Source of the DNA: CAYLJO01 sp964383905 | Lineage (GTDB): Bacteria > Acidobacteriota > Blastocatellia > Pyrinomonadales > Pyrinomonadaceae | Assembly (NCBI GenBank): GCA_964383905.1 | Contig: CAYLJO010000052.1 | Coordinates: 1 to 31,104, forward strand | Length of the DNA: 31,104 nt | Reading direction: 5' to 3' | Part shown: in pieces, positions 1 to 8,401 of the stretch | How positions within the stretch are numbered: the first letter of the stretch is position 1 | Layout: each line of letters starts with the position of its first letter | Made by a program: the position numbers and the translations under genes | Notes under the pieces: generated by a model | What the model was told of the DNA's origin: nothing | The model's database searches: none | Seen by the model: the letters and a program-made list of their open reading frames with translations, nothing else

Positions 1-1101
1 CTGCGCGTTGCAGCCATCGCGCGACATCTGCGTCCCCGTCTGGACCTGGAAGACCAGCAGCCCGCCCTCGTCCACCGAGATGGTCCCCGACTCACTCCTA
101 CCCTGCTCGCTGCAGCAGGCGCCTTCGCAGTGCCGGTGCGTGCGGATCAGCTTGTAACGCCCGCCAGGGGCAATCTCCAACGTCCCGGCTTCGATATAAC
201 CGATCCCACGTGGGTTGCCACTGTACGGGTCCCTCTCCTGGAGCAGCGCGTCGTCCCAGCCCCAGGTGCCGACCAGGTCGGCTAAACCTTTGGCGCGCGT
301 GGCCGCCACCCGATCAGGGTGTGCTCGGTCGAAAGCCTCGACGAAGGCCCTTAGCACGGGGTTTTGCATGCCTGCCCTGCGGTCGCCCTCGACGAAGGTA
401 TTCTGGTAATCGGCGCCGAGCGAAGCCACCAATTCGTCCTTAGATTTGTTACCAATGGCCTTCAGTTCGCCCACCACCTGGTCAATCACATCCCTGTTGT
501 TCTTCCTCCATTCCTCGACCAACACACTCTGGATGTGTCCGCGTTGCTCGGCGGTCAGATTGAGGTCGAAGATGAAGGCGTAGACGGAGAGAAATTTGTT
601 CGCCATCGCCTGTGTGAGGGGCGGGTTGCCAGGCGCAAGCACCGCGCCTGCATTCGCCTGATCACCGGTTGCGCCGCCGAAGCTGTGGACCCGGTTAAAG
701 GCCCGCACCAGTACGACATCGACCGGGTCTTTGGAATCCTTCCGCTCCTCAGCGATGTTCGACGTTTGTGCTTTACTCATTTGGGCCGCGCTCAGGCCCA
801 ACTCTCGATAGGACGCCCCGTACTCAGCCTGTTTGAGGGTGTTTTGGATTTCGGTCGTGTTATTAGTCTTCCAGTACCCGACGACGGCGCGCCTGAGCTC
901 TTCGCGCTCCTCGGCGTTAAACTTGAGGTCGAGGGTCGATTCCCAGTAGAACACGAAGTTATCGAACATCTCCTGTGTCAGGCGCTGCTCTCCTTGTGGG
1001 ACGGCTGCCCCTAGGGAGGGCTTGGTTAGGTAAGAGCTTTGCAAGCAAGCGATCAAAGCGAGAACCAGAGATAACACCCTCGCGCGTGCGAAGAATTTCA
1101 T
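1..1101 (-). CDS. Secreted protein with a duplicated helical domain (3' end cut by window edge)
   Basis: An uninterrupted minus-strand frame runs from ATG at 1101 to the first base of the window, so its stop lies outside; 367 codons are visible. AAGGAG sits about 8 bases before the ATG. Residues 1-33 form a signal peptide (MKFFARARVLSLVLALIACL, then an Ala-rich end). Two similar blocks follow, near residues 41-88 and 162-209. Each starts LTQ(E/A)M, continues through a D-L-(K/N) and an AE(E/Q)R segment, and ends in W(K/R)(T/K)NN, which indicates an internal duplication. After about residue 275 comes a different region starting LVGTWGW, with a Cys-rich patch (HCEGACC) and beta-strand-like spacing resembling lipocalin-type modules of secreted acidobacterial proteins. 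I do not recognise the family and assign no function. Export and duplication are read from the sequence; the lipocalin comparison is only a guess. Confidence 0.75.
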   Translation of the reverse strand, partial: MKFFARARVLSLVLALIACLQSSYLTKPSLGAAVPQGEQRLTQEMFDNFVFYWESTLDLKFNAEEREELRRAVVGYWKTNNTTEIQNTLKQAEYGASYRELGLSAAQMSKAQTSNIAEERKDSKDPVDVVLVRAFNRVHSFGGATGDQANAGAVLAPGNPPLTQAMANKFLSVYAFIFDLNLTAEQRGHIQSVLVEEWRKNNRDVIDQVVGELKAIGNKSKDELVASLGADYQNTFVEGDRRAGMQNPVLRAFVEAFDRAHPDRVAATRAKGLADLVGTWGWDDALLQERDPYSGNPRGIGYIEAGTLEIAPGGRYKLIRTHRHCEGACCSEQGRSESGTISVDEGGLLVFQVQTGTQMSRDGCNAQ

Positions 1102-1495
1102 GAGATCAGCTCCTTATCCAATCGAAATATCTGTTAACAAGCCTGCTATCTGCGGGTCTGCTCAAGCGGGCAGACGACTCCTGCGTGCGAGAGCCACACA
1201 CATGGCAACTGAATCTTTTTTTCCGCGCCAAACAAGTATGCTGTGGGGCGCGAACGTTTCAACCCGGGGAGCCGGAATATTAAATCCTTCCAGCTTCAAT
1301 ACCCCTGTGGAAAAGGTTATCCAATATTCTCTCGGGCGGGCAGGCTCGGACCTACTTCTTACCCCTACCTTCTGCCCCCCTTCGGGCGACCTTGCGGAAG
1401 CCTTTGGAGTTTTAGATTATCTCCTCCCAGGTGTTTGGCCAGTCGGGAGAGCCAGGCCACTGATGATTTAGCTACTAAAAGTTTTCGTTTCCGAT
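1102..1495. other. Intergenic stretch with no supported gene
   Basis: Apart from the ribosome binding site of the minus-strand gene starting at 1101, nothing convincing is seen. Plus-strand frames here have no ribosome binding site and no protein-like composition. A short inverted pair, CTCCC/GGGAG near 1424-1451, is too weak to call a terminator. Confidence 0.4.
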
Positions 1496-1741
1496 TTATC
1501 GCGCTGAGGTGCAAGCCGATGAAGGATTATCCCGCATGAGGCGGGCTTCCGCAAGGAGGAATTTCTCGAAGGCGCTCAAGGCGCGGTCGTACGTGGTTGG
1601 GTTATAATCCACCCATCCCTGTTGTCCGGCGACTCCTGCGAGGTGAACTATTAAGGAGTGAATCTCATCAATATTTCCGAAGAGATGCAGTGCGCCATCG
1701 CATGGTTGACAAGGTCTCCAGAGGCTGCTAGAAGCAGGCAA
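1496..1741 (-). CDS. Possible small hypothetical protein or gene fragment
   Basis: An 81-codon frame on the minus strand can only start at TTG (1741) and has no visible ribosome binding site. The second half, from about residue 24 (GNIDEIHSLIVHLAGVAG) through WVDYNPTTYDRALSAFEKFLL, has protein-like composition and the G/C-ending codons typical of real genes in this window. This suggests the C-terminal part of a once longer helical protein or a small unknown protein. The N-terminal residues look unconvincing. I do not recognise a family. It lies alone, divergent from the dehydratase gene that starts at 1837. It could equally be a chance frame. Confidence 0.25.
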   Translation of the reverse strand: MPASSSLWRPCQPCDGALHLFGNIDEIHSLIVHLAGVAGQQGWVDYNPTTYDRALSAFEKFLLAEARLMRDNPSSACTSAR

Positions 1742-1836
1742 GATACGCGCTTAATTGCCTAATAGTTTTAAATGTCGCAGTAGTGACGCATGCCATGTCG
1801 TCAAAATCTCAGGGTTCCAAAGCCCCATAGATTGCC

Positions 1837-4095
1837 ATGACTAAATCACCGGTCCGTATTACCCGCGGAGATAACCCTTACGCGCGCGAAGTGCAGGGGA
1901 AAGCTAACGAACCGATCACGGTGGCCGCGTTGCTTGATCGCGCCCGCGCGAAGTTACTGGTGATGGGCGGGGACGTTAGTGGGTTAGAGGACGGATCACT
2001 GGAAGTGATCTACGACCGGCTGAACGAGAACGCGCCGCGTGTGGCGATCATCGGTGGCTCGCCCGACCACCCCGCACACATCGTCGATCTCGATACGACC
2101 GCTTACGCGGCGGCGCGCATCTGGGAGAACGGGGGCGTGCCCTTCTCATTCTCCGTCCCGGTCCTGTGTGACGGCACGGCCCAGTCGAACATTGGGATGT
2201 GCTACTCGCTCGCTTCACGCAATATCACGACGGCGGCGGTCGCCAACCAGATGGAGGCGCACTCTTATCACGGCGCGTTTGTTATTCAAGGATGCGACAA
2301 GCAGCCGCTTGCCATAGTCGCGGCGCTGGCCATGCTCGATGTGGTCAGGCGCGAGCGCGGCGACGCTCCCGTTTTTGCGACCTTCGCTCCGGCCCACGTC
2401 TTGCGCGGCGGCATCATACCGGAAGATTTGCGGGAGCAATTAAACCGTGTCGCCGACGTCGCGCAGGATTGCGGTCATGGGGAGGTCGCGGAGGACCTGC
2501 GCGATGCTTTGCGCTACATCCTGCAATGCTCGTCGAACACTTCGTTCCAAGGCGTGCTGAAGCGGGCGCAAGAGTTCGACGTTATCACCACGGACGAGCA
2601 CGAGTATTTTGAGAAGCGTCTGGCCGTCAACACGTGTGACGCCAAAGGCGGCATCTGCGCCTTCAACGGGACGGGAAACTCTTCGCGGCACGTCATCGCC
2701 GCGCTCGGACTGGTCCACCCTTCGCTCGAGATGTTGACCGCCCCGGCCACGCCCGCCAGCGTCAACCCGTCGGTAGACGCCTTGATGAGCTGCTGCACCG
2801 ACCCGAACTACTCGGTCGCGGAACTGGTGCGGCGGAACATAGAAATGGCCGTGCGAGTGCATTCGGCGACGGGCGGGTCAACCAACATCATGCTGCATCT
2901 GGTGGCCGTCGCCGTCGCCGCGGGGATGAAGTTTGATGTGTGGGACTATGATCGCATCCGCCGTGAGGTCGCGGTTCCGGATATTTTCGATTACAGCTTG
3001 ACCGAGGGGCGCGACATCTTCGCCCTCGCCGAGCAGTGTTGTGCCGGGCAGATACGGGGTATGGAGACCGTAATCTACGAACTGAGCCGCCTGGGCGTGC
3101 CGGTCCCGTTGGACGCCCCGACTTCGGCGGGCCGAACCTGGCGCTCGCGTTTGAGCGACACGACCAACCTGTCGGCCGAAGGGGTCAAGGATAATCCGAT
3201 TATCCTCGCCAAGCCGCGCCGCGCCGTCTCCGGGATAGACATACTGAAAAGCAACTGGTTCGAGTCGGCCGTCGTCAAGATCTCAGGGATGCCGGAATCA
3301 CAAGTCGATGAATTCGACCGCCGCGTCGCAGCCGTCCTATATTTTGAGAACGAAGATCAAGCTAACGAGGCGTTGCTCGACATCCATTTCCTCGATCAGG
3401 TGCGCGACCGGCATCTGATCCCGCACGTGACGCTCCTGTCGATGCACGAGTATCACCGGCAACTGCAAGTCCGGCAGGCGGTGGGTGGCCCGACGGATTC
3501 CGGCGTGCAAGGCTTTGGGGCAGGCTTCGGGGCGGACGCGGAAGGATTGGAAGCCCCACACCAGATGGATGCCGGGCGATTGTTCGATTACATGGTGGCG
3601 CAACGAACGTTGCGCCTGGCGGTCGTGATCGCCGGGCAAGGTCCGGAAGCTTACGGCATGCCGGAGATGTTTACGCCGATGCAGTATATCAACACCAACC
3701 GCGTGCTGCGACGCCTGTCCGTCTTGCTGAGCGACGGGCGCTATTCGGGCGTGACTTACGGGGCGGCTATCGGTCATATCACGCCGGAAGCATTTTCAGG
3801 CGGGGCGATTATCGGCCTGCGCGACGGTGACCTGTTGCGGCTCTCAGTGCGTGAGCGGCGCATCGATTGGCTGGGCGGTGACGCATTCGCCGAGGGGAAG
3901 ATCGTCGCCTATGAAAAAGGGGCGCTCGATAATCTATTGGAAGAACGCAGGGCGCTGATCGAAGAGCGTCACGCACGGTTGAAACGGCGCACGCGGGCTA
4001 TCGCGCCGACCAACAGGCTCGTCGGGGTGACGGATGCCGCACACGGTGTGGTCCCGCTTGAACTGCTGGAGTTTGCGAATGGCAGCAAGGGGTGA
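1837..4095 (+). CDS. IlvD/Edd-family dehydratase, YjhG/YagF-like sugar-acid dehydratase
   Basis: The protein has 752 residues; the family usually has 570-660. IlvD/Edd enzymes remove water from sugar acids or dihydroxy acids to give 2-keto-3-deoxy acids, using an Fe-S cluster and Mg. Family signatures are present: GCDKQPLA (Cys153), GGICAFNGTGNSS (Cys274), and SDGRYSGVTYGAAIGHITPEA near the C-terminus, which carries the conserved Ser of the GRxSG signature. The usual first cluster ligand in a TPCN motif is replaced by HPAH. Cys111 instead lies in CDGTAQ, matching the DPCDGRTQ of E. coli YjhG as I recall it. This favours the sugar-acid branch over a true dihydroxy-acid dehydratase. The ATG has no clear Shine-Dalgarno sequence. 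Inference: given the uronate cluster nearby, an aldonate or uronate-derived acid is the likely substrate. The family call is firm; the substrate is open. Confidence 0.85.
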   Translation: MTKSPVRITRGDNPYAREVQGKANEPITVAALLDRARAKLLVMGGDVSGLEDGSLEVIYDRLNENAPRVAIIGGSPDHPAHIVDLDTTAYAAARIWENGGVPFSFSVPVLCDGTAQSNIGMCYSLASRNITTAAVANQMEAHSYHGAFVIQGCDKQPLAIVAALAMLDVVRRERGDAPVFATFAPAHVLRGGIIPEDLREQLNRVADVAQDCGHGEVAEDLRDALRYILQCSSNTSFQGVLKRAQEFDVITTDEHEYFEKRLAVNTCDAKGGICAFNGTGNSSRHVIAALGLVHPSLEMLTAPATPASVNPSVDALMSCCTDPNYSVAELVRRNIEMAVRVHSATGGSTNIMLHLVAVAVAAGMKFDVWDYDRIRREVAVPDIFDYSLTEGRDIFALAEQCCAGQIRGMETVIYELSRLGVPVPLDAPTSAGRTWRSRLSDTTNLSAEGVKDNPIILAKPRRAVSGIDILKSNWFESAVVKISGMPESQVDEFDRRVAAVLYFENEDQANEALLDIHFLDQVRDRHLIPHVTLLSMHEYHRQLQVRQAVGGPTDSGVQGFGAGFGADAEGLEAPHQMDAGRLFDYMVAQRTLRLAVVIAGQGPEAYGMPEMFTPMQYINTNRVLRRLSVLLSDGRYSGVTYGAAIGHITPEAFSGGAIIGLRDGDLLRLSVRERRIDWLGGDAFAEGKIVAYEKGALDNLLEERRALIEERHARLKRRTRAIAPTNRLVGVTDAAHGVVPLELLEFANGSKG

Positions 4096-4120
4096 ACTTA
4101 ATCTCACTTGAGTGTATCGA

Positions 4121-4211
4121 AGAAGGCGATGTGAACCACCGCAGGGCCGGAGAGGAGCACAGAGGAAAAGCGAAATAAATTCAGCATCGATGGTGGTAGC
4201 CTTCGCTGATT
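4121..4211. repeat. Dispersed intergenic repeat, copy 1
   Basis: Lies between two convergent genes. It shares with the stretch at 29090-29170 the blocks GGCGATrTGAAC, AGAGGAAAA, ATAAATT and GATGGT, ending in CGCTGATT, in the same order with small indels. It contains the CCGCAG...CACAGAGG type of motif also seen at 7037-7072. No coding potential. The role is unknown; both full copies follow the 3' end of a plus-strand gene within about 30 bases. Confidence 0.6.
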
Positions 4212-4227
4212 GCGCCTCGGCAACCAT

Positions 4228-5748
<1,521 letters not shown>

Positions 5749-5820
5749 AAACGAGAAGAATAAAGGTACGAGGGTAAAGGACGAAAAAAGATCAGTCTTC
5801 CATCCTTCGTCAGGCGTCCT

Positions 5821-6828
5821 TCACTTAAGATACTGGTCCAGAGGCGGATGCAGCAGCTCCTGGGACGACTGTGCGTCCAGATTGTCCAGCGTGATTAACA
5901 TGACGCCGGTGTCAATATGTTTCTCGACCGGAGTGCCGAGCAGGTGGCCCACCATCGTCTTCACGCCGAGATAGCCCATATTGAATGGATTTTGCACCAC
6001 GATCCCGTGTAACTGCTTACTACGCAGGGCCTCAATAAAGGTCTGGGTGGCGTCAAACCCGACAAACATGACCTTCCCGGCTCTGTTAATGTCTTGCAGG
6101 GCGAGCAGCATGCCGGCGGTCGAAGATTCGTTGGGGGTGAAAATACCCTGCACGTCGCTGCCGAACCGGTTAAGCAGGTTCTCCGCGGCGCGTTTTGCCG
6201 TGTCCCTCGTCGGTCCGGCGTGTTGATCCGACGAGATCAACTCGACGCCGGGGTACTTTGATTTAATCTCTTTGAGGAAGCCTTCCTCACGCTGCTCGGT
6301 GCTCGCCGAGCCCTCTTGGTAACGCAGCAACAGAACTTTGCCTTTCCCCCCCAGCAATTCACCGATCCGGTCGCCAGCCAGCATCCCGCCCTTGAGGTTG
6401 TTCGTCGCCACGAAACTGACGATGTTGCTTGATTCCAGCCCGGAATCAATGATCACGGTCGGGACGCCGGCGCGCTGGGCCTCTTCGACGGGACGAACAA
6501 GGGCGCGGCTGTCGAGGGGGGCGAGAACGATCCCGTTGACACCCTGGCTGGTGAAGCCCTCCACGACCTGAATCTGCTGCTCCCGGTCATCCTCGCGCAA
6601 CGGCCCTTTCCAGATCACTTCGACGTTTGTGCCTTGCGCCGAGTACTCGCGCGCGGCCTTGATCGCGCCGGCGTCGATGCTTTTCCAGAATTCGTTAGTC
6701 GTTCCTTTGGGGATGACGGCGATGCTGTACTTCTTCGAGGAGGGTGCCGGCGGCCCGGACTTTCCACAGCCGAGTGAAAAGAGAAGAACTGTCGATAGGG
6801 CAAAAAGAGTAGCGACGATTGTTCTCAT
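5821..6828 (-). CDS. Sugar ABC transporter substrate-binding lipoprotein, RbsB-like
   Basis: Periplasmic binding protein of the ribose/galactose type (type 1 fold), 335 residues from ATG 6828. That start is preferred to the ATG at 6840 because AAGGA lies about 10 bases before it, while AAGG directly abuts 6840. Residues 1-20 are a lipoprotein signal ending SLG with the lipidated Cys21. Family landmarks include YSIAVIPKGTTNEFWKSI, GIVLAPLDS, the hinge region GVPTVIIDSGL, GIFTPNES and VGFDATQTFIEAL. It would capture a sugar and deliver it to a permease driven by the ATPase encoded just downstream. A perfect palindrome at 6861-6878 may be its operator. The gene set lacks a permease within the window. 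Confidence 0.9.
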   Translation of the reverse strand: MRTIVATLFALSTVLLFSLGCGKSGPPAPSSKKYSIAVIPKGTTNEFWKSIDAGAIKAAREYSAQGTNVEVIWKGPLREDDREQQIQVVEGFTSQGVNGIVLAPLDSRALVRPVEEAQRAGVPTVIIDSGLESSNIVSFVATNNLKGGMLAGDRIGELLGGKGKVLLLRYQEGSASTEQREEGFLKEIKSKYPGVELISSDQHAGPTRDTAKRAAENLLNRFGSDVQGIFTPNESSTAGMLLALQDINRAGKVMFVGFDATQTFIEALRSKQLHGIVVQNPFNMGYLGVKTMVGHLLGTPVEKHIDTGVMLITLDNLDAQSSQELLHPPLDQYLK

Positions 6829-6860
6829 GGCGGAGTGCATCCTTAACAGGCGATCCCGGG

Positions 6861-6878
6861 AAGATAACAGGTTATCTT
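6861..6878. promoter_or_regulatory. Perfect 18-bp palindrome, candidate operator of the ABC transporter genes
   Basis: AAGATAACAGGTTATCTT has 8-base arms with a 2-base centre, 33 bases before the chosen start of the binding-protein gene. On the minus strand it contains GATAAC, which could serve as a -10 box, with TTAGAC 16 bases upstream as a weak -35. An operator overlapping the promoter fits LacI-, GntR- or ROK-type repression, but no intact regulator lies nearby. Confidence 0.45.
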
Positions 6879-7036
6879 TGAGCTTTCTCTAAGTCTAAAA
6901 AATTTCGGTCTTGTTCTTGCCACAATTATCGTCGGTTGTCAAAAGGTCTGGTGCTCCCGCGGGCTTGTCGTACTTTCTTGGTCGGGGGATTCCGGATTGA
7001 AGATTACTTTCTTGAAGCTCAACATAACAAAAAATT

Positions 7037-7072
7037 GAACCGCAGAGGGCACAGGGGAACAAAGAACAACCA
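7037..7072. repeat. Fragment of the dispersed CCGCAGAGG-type repeat
   Basis: GAACCGCAGAGGGCACAG and the bases after it match the front part of the intergenic repeat seen at 4121-4211. The rear part (ATAAATT, GATGGT, CGCTGATT) is missing. The stretch 6879-7112 otherwise holds no gene. Confidence 0.4.
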
Positions 7073-7112
7073 GCATAGGTCCATTACTCTACCTGTTCTC
7101 TTAATTCCCTCG

Positions 7113-7140
7113 TTGACAGATCAGACCAGCCTGCTACACT
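7113..7140 (+). promoter_or_regulatory. Sigma-70-type promoter of hicB-hicA
   Basis: TTGACA (7113-7118), a 16-base spacer, then TACACT (7135-7140) within CTGCTACACTTCTCTT. Transcription would start near 7147, giving a leader of only about 13 bases before the hicB ATG, with no Shine-Dalgarno sequence. A close relative lies at 7726-7752. Confidence 0.6.
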
Positions 7141-7160
7141 TCTCTTGAACAATTAACCTT

Positions 7161-7451
7161 ATGCCTATGCAAATTCAATTCACCAGCCAAATATTCAAAG
7201 CCGGCAAGATGTACGTGGCCTATGCTCCGGAGCTTGATGTTTCAACCTGCGCCACGACCAAAGCCAAAGCCCGAAAGAACCTCAAAGAAGCTGTCCGCCT
7301 GTTTTTAGAAGAAGCAGAAAAAATGGGCACCCTCCACCAAATTTTAGAAGAGGCTGGTTTTGTCGAGCGCGATAAAAAACTGGCAGGGCCGAAGTTCATC
7401 ACCACCGAGCGCATCAAGTTGCCGCTTGACCTCGTGCATGCCAAAGCTTAG
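7161..7451 (+). CDS. hicB: HicB-like antitoxin
   Basis: 96 residues. The N-terminal half (QIFKAGKMYVAYAPELDVSTCATTKAKARKNLKEAV) has the partial RNase-H-like fold pattern of HicB antitoxins: a strand with YVAYAPELDVST, then a helix starting at the A-T-K-A-K-A segment. HicB binds and blocks the mRNA-cleaving toxin HicA and usually represses its own operon. The toxin frame follows with a 14-base overlap at ATG 7438, the usual tight coupling, although here the antitoxin comes first. The start is close to the predicted transcription start and has no Shine-Dalgarno sequence. The antitoxin frame is intact while the toxin is frameshifted, so the pair is probably inactive as an addiction module. Family call moderate to strong. 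Confidence 0.75.
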   Translation: MPMQIQFTSQIFKAGKMYVAYAPELDVSTCATTKAKARKNLKEAVRLFLEEAEKMGTLHQILEEAGFVERDKKLAGPKFITTERIKLPLDLVHAKA

Positions 7452-7670
7452 TACCATCTCGTATAAAGTGCTGTCTGTATCTTTGAGCATGATGGTTTTA
7501 TTCATGTCCGCACTGAGGGCGATCACTTAGTTTTCACCAAGCCTGGGATCTTACGCCCGATCATTATTCCCAAGTACAAAGCCATTCCGGTCTTTATCAT
7601 CAAAAACAATTTGCGCACCTCAGGCATGACCCGCGACCGTTACTTTGATCTGCTCGCCCAGTGTCAATAA
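7438..7670 (+). pseudogene. hicA: HicA-like toxin, broken by a frameshift
   Basis: ATG 7438 opens MPKLSTISYKVLS and then hits TAG at 7528-7530. Adding one base at about 7477 (TCT-xGT-ATC) restores a 77-residue HicA-like protein: IFEHDGFIHVRTEGDHLVF, then KPGILRPIIIPKYKAIPVF and LRTSGMTRDRYFDLLAQCQ, ending at TAA 7668-7670. The conserved His of HicA toxins sits in EGDHLVF. The length, 233 bases, is one short of 78 codons, consistent with a single-base deletion. It could be a true inactivating mutation or an assembly error; the deletion does not fall in a homopolymer, which favours a true mutation. Confidence 0.75.
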
Positions 7671-7725
7671 GTTCTCTGTTCTCACGTTCACCAGAGCAGG
7701 CACTCCGCTGTTCTACTGAACTCTC

Positions 7726-7752
7726 TTGACGCTTTGCCTCAACTGCTACGCT
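7726..7752 (+). promoter_or_regulatory. Promoter similar to the hicBA promoter, before a gene stub
   Basis: TTGACG (7726-7731), a 15-base spacer and TACGCT (7747-7752). The block CTGCTACGCTTCTCTT differs by one base from CTGCTACACTTCTCTT in the hicB promoter. AAGGAGG and ATG 7813 follow. Confidence 0.45.
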
Positions 7753-7812
7753 TCTCTTAGTCCAACCACTTTCCTAATCAATTCAGTAACACAAAGAGTA
7801 AAGGAGGGCTGC

Positions 7813-7854
7813 ATGGAACTGCTTACAGACGAACTGCGCCAGCGGATGTGGTAA
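7813..7854 (+). pseudogene. 13-codon gene stub, possibly the start of a DUF2958-like protein
   Basis: A promoter, a good ribosome binding site (AAGGAGG at 7801-7807) and ATG 7813 introduce MELLTDELRQRMW followed by TAA. DUF2958 proteins commonly begin M(K/E)LLT-x-ELR, so this looks like the first codons of such a gene cut off at a rearrangement point. The peptide is too short to prove the family. A 7-base inverted pair begins at the stop codon. Confidence 0.35.
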
Positions 7855-7886
7855 CCGATGGCTTTCGATTCCGGTTACCCGGTTAC
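7851..7886. repeat. Inverted and tandem short repeat at the stub's breakpoint
   Basis: GTAACCG (7851-7857) pairs with CGGTTAC (7872-7878), and CCGGTTAC occurs twice in direct tandem (7871-7886). It sits where coding similarity of the stub stops, so it may be a rearrangement scar. Confidence 0.4.
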
Positions 7887-7970
7887 ATAATGCTGCGAGG
7901 CGGTGGGCAGCAATATTCCGGCCCGTTGTTCCTGATATCTTGTGATAACCCTCTGATTAAAAAAAATAAC

Positions 7971-8013
7971 TTGCCAAAATCGTCGCTCTGGTATATTGTT
8001 CGTACTCCGAACA
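7971..8013 (+). promoter_or_regulatory. Promoter and palindromic operator of the ROK regulator remnant
   Basis: TTGCCA (7971-7976), a 15-base spacer and TATATT (7992-7997) form a plausible promoter. TGTTCGTACTCCGAACA (7997-8013) is a perfect inverted repeat with 6-base arms around 5 bases, overlapping the end of the -10 box. It is placed where a repressor would block its own transcription. The ROK remnant begins about 25 bases later. The link between operator and ROK protein is inferred from position only. Confidence 0.5.
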
Positions 8014-8036
8014 AATAGGCAGATGGGGCTCTCCGG

Positions 8037-8286
8037 GTCCGTAAAATCAATACTCATGACTTTCGAGTCGCCACGCGCTCCACTTCGCGGGAAATAAACC
8101 GCGGCATAGCGCTCAACTTAGTGGGAGAGCGCCAGCCGATCTCGCGCGAAGGATGAAAGTAGGACGTGGCTTTGTCAGTGTATTCGTCAAAGAATTAATT
8201 GCTCAAGGCTTATTTACAAGGGAGCGATCGGAAAAGCAGAGCGAGGGCGCAAGCCAACCGACCTGCATGTGCGGGGCGGCCGGCTG
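8037..8286 (+). pseudogene. ROK-family transcriptional repressor remnant (N-terminal HTH only, two frameshifts)
   Basis: Three short frames join into the start of a ROK repressor. The first (8037-8147) reads RKINTHDFRVATRSTSREIN and then IALNLVGERQPISR, ending in TGA 8154-8156. The second (from about 8150) reads RMKVGRGFVSVFVKELIAQG. The third (from about 8242) reads RGRKPTDLHVRGGRL. Together they match a winged-helix domain and the GRKPT linker typical of ROK regulators that respond to sugars or sugar phosphates. The kinase-like effector domain of roughly 300 residues is absent, and no start codon remains at the expected place. The remnant lies directly before a TonB receptor gene, where such a regulator is expected in this lineage. 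Clearly non-functional. Confidence 0.75.
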
Positions 8287-8401
8287 CCGGGAAGCTTATG
8301 TCTCCATATGGCGATGAGCGCGCTAGTTTTCCAACAGTTCATTCTCATCGGCTCTGAAAGAGAAAGTTTCTCTGTTCAACCCATTTCTATTGGAGGATCC
8401 C

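Noticed and set aside
364..1014. 216-codon plus-strand frame
   Set aside because: It is the complement of the minus-strand gene at 1-1101, which has a signal peptide, ribosome binding site and internal repeat; the plus frame has none of these.
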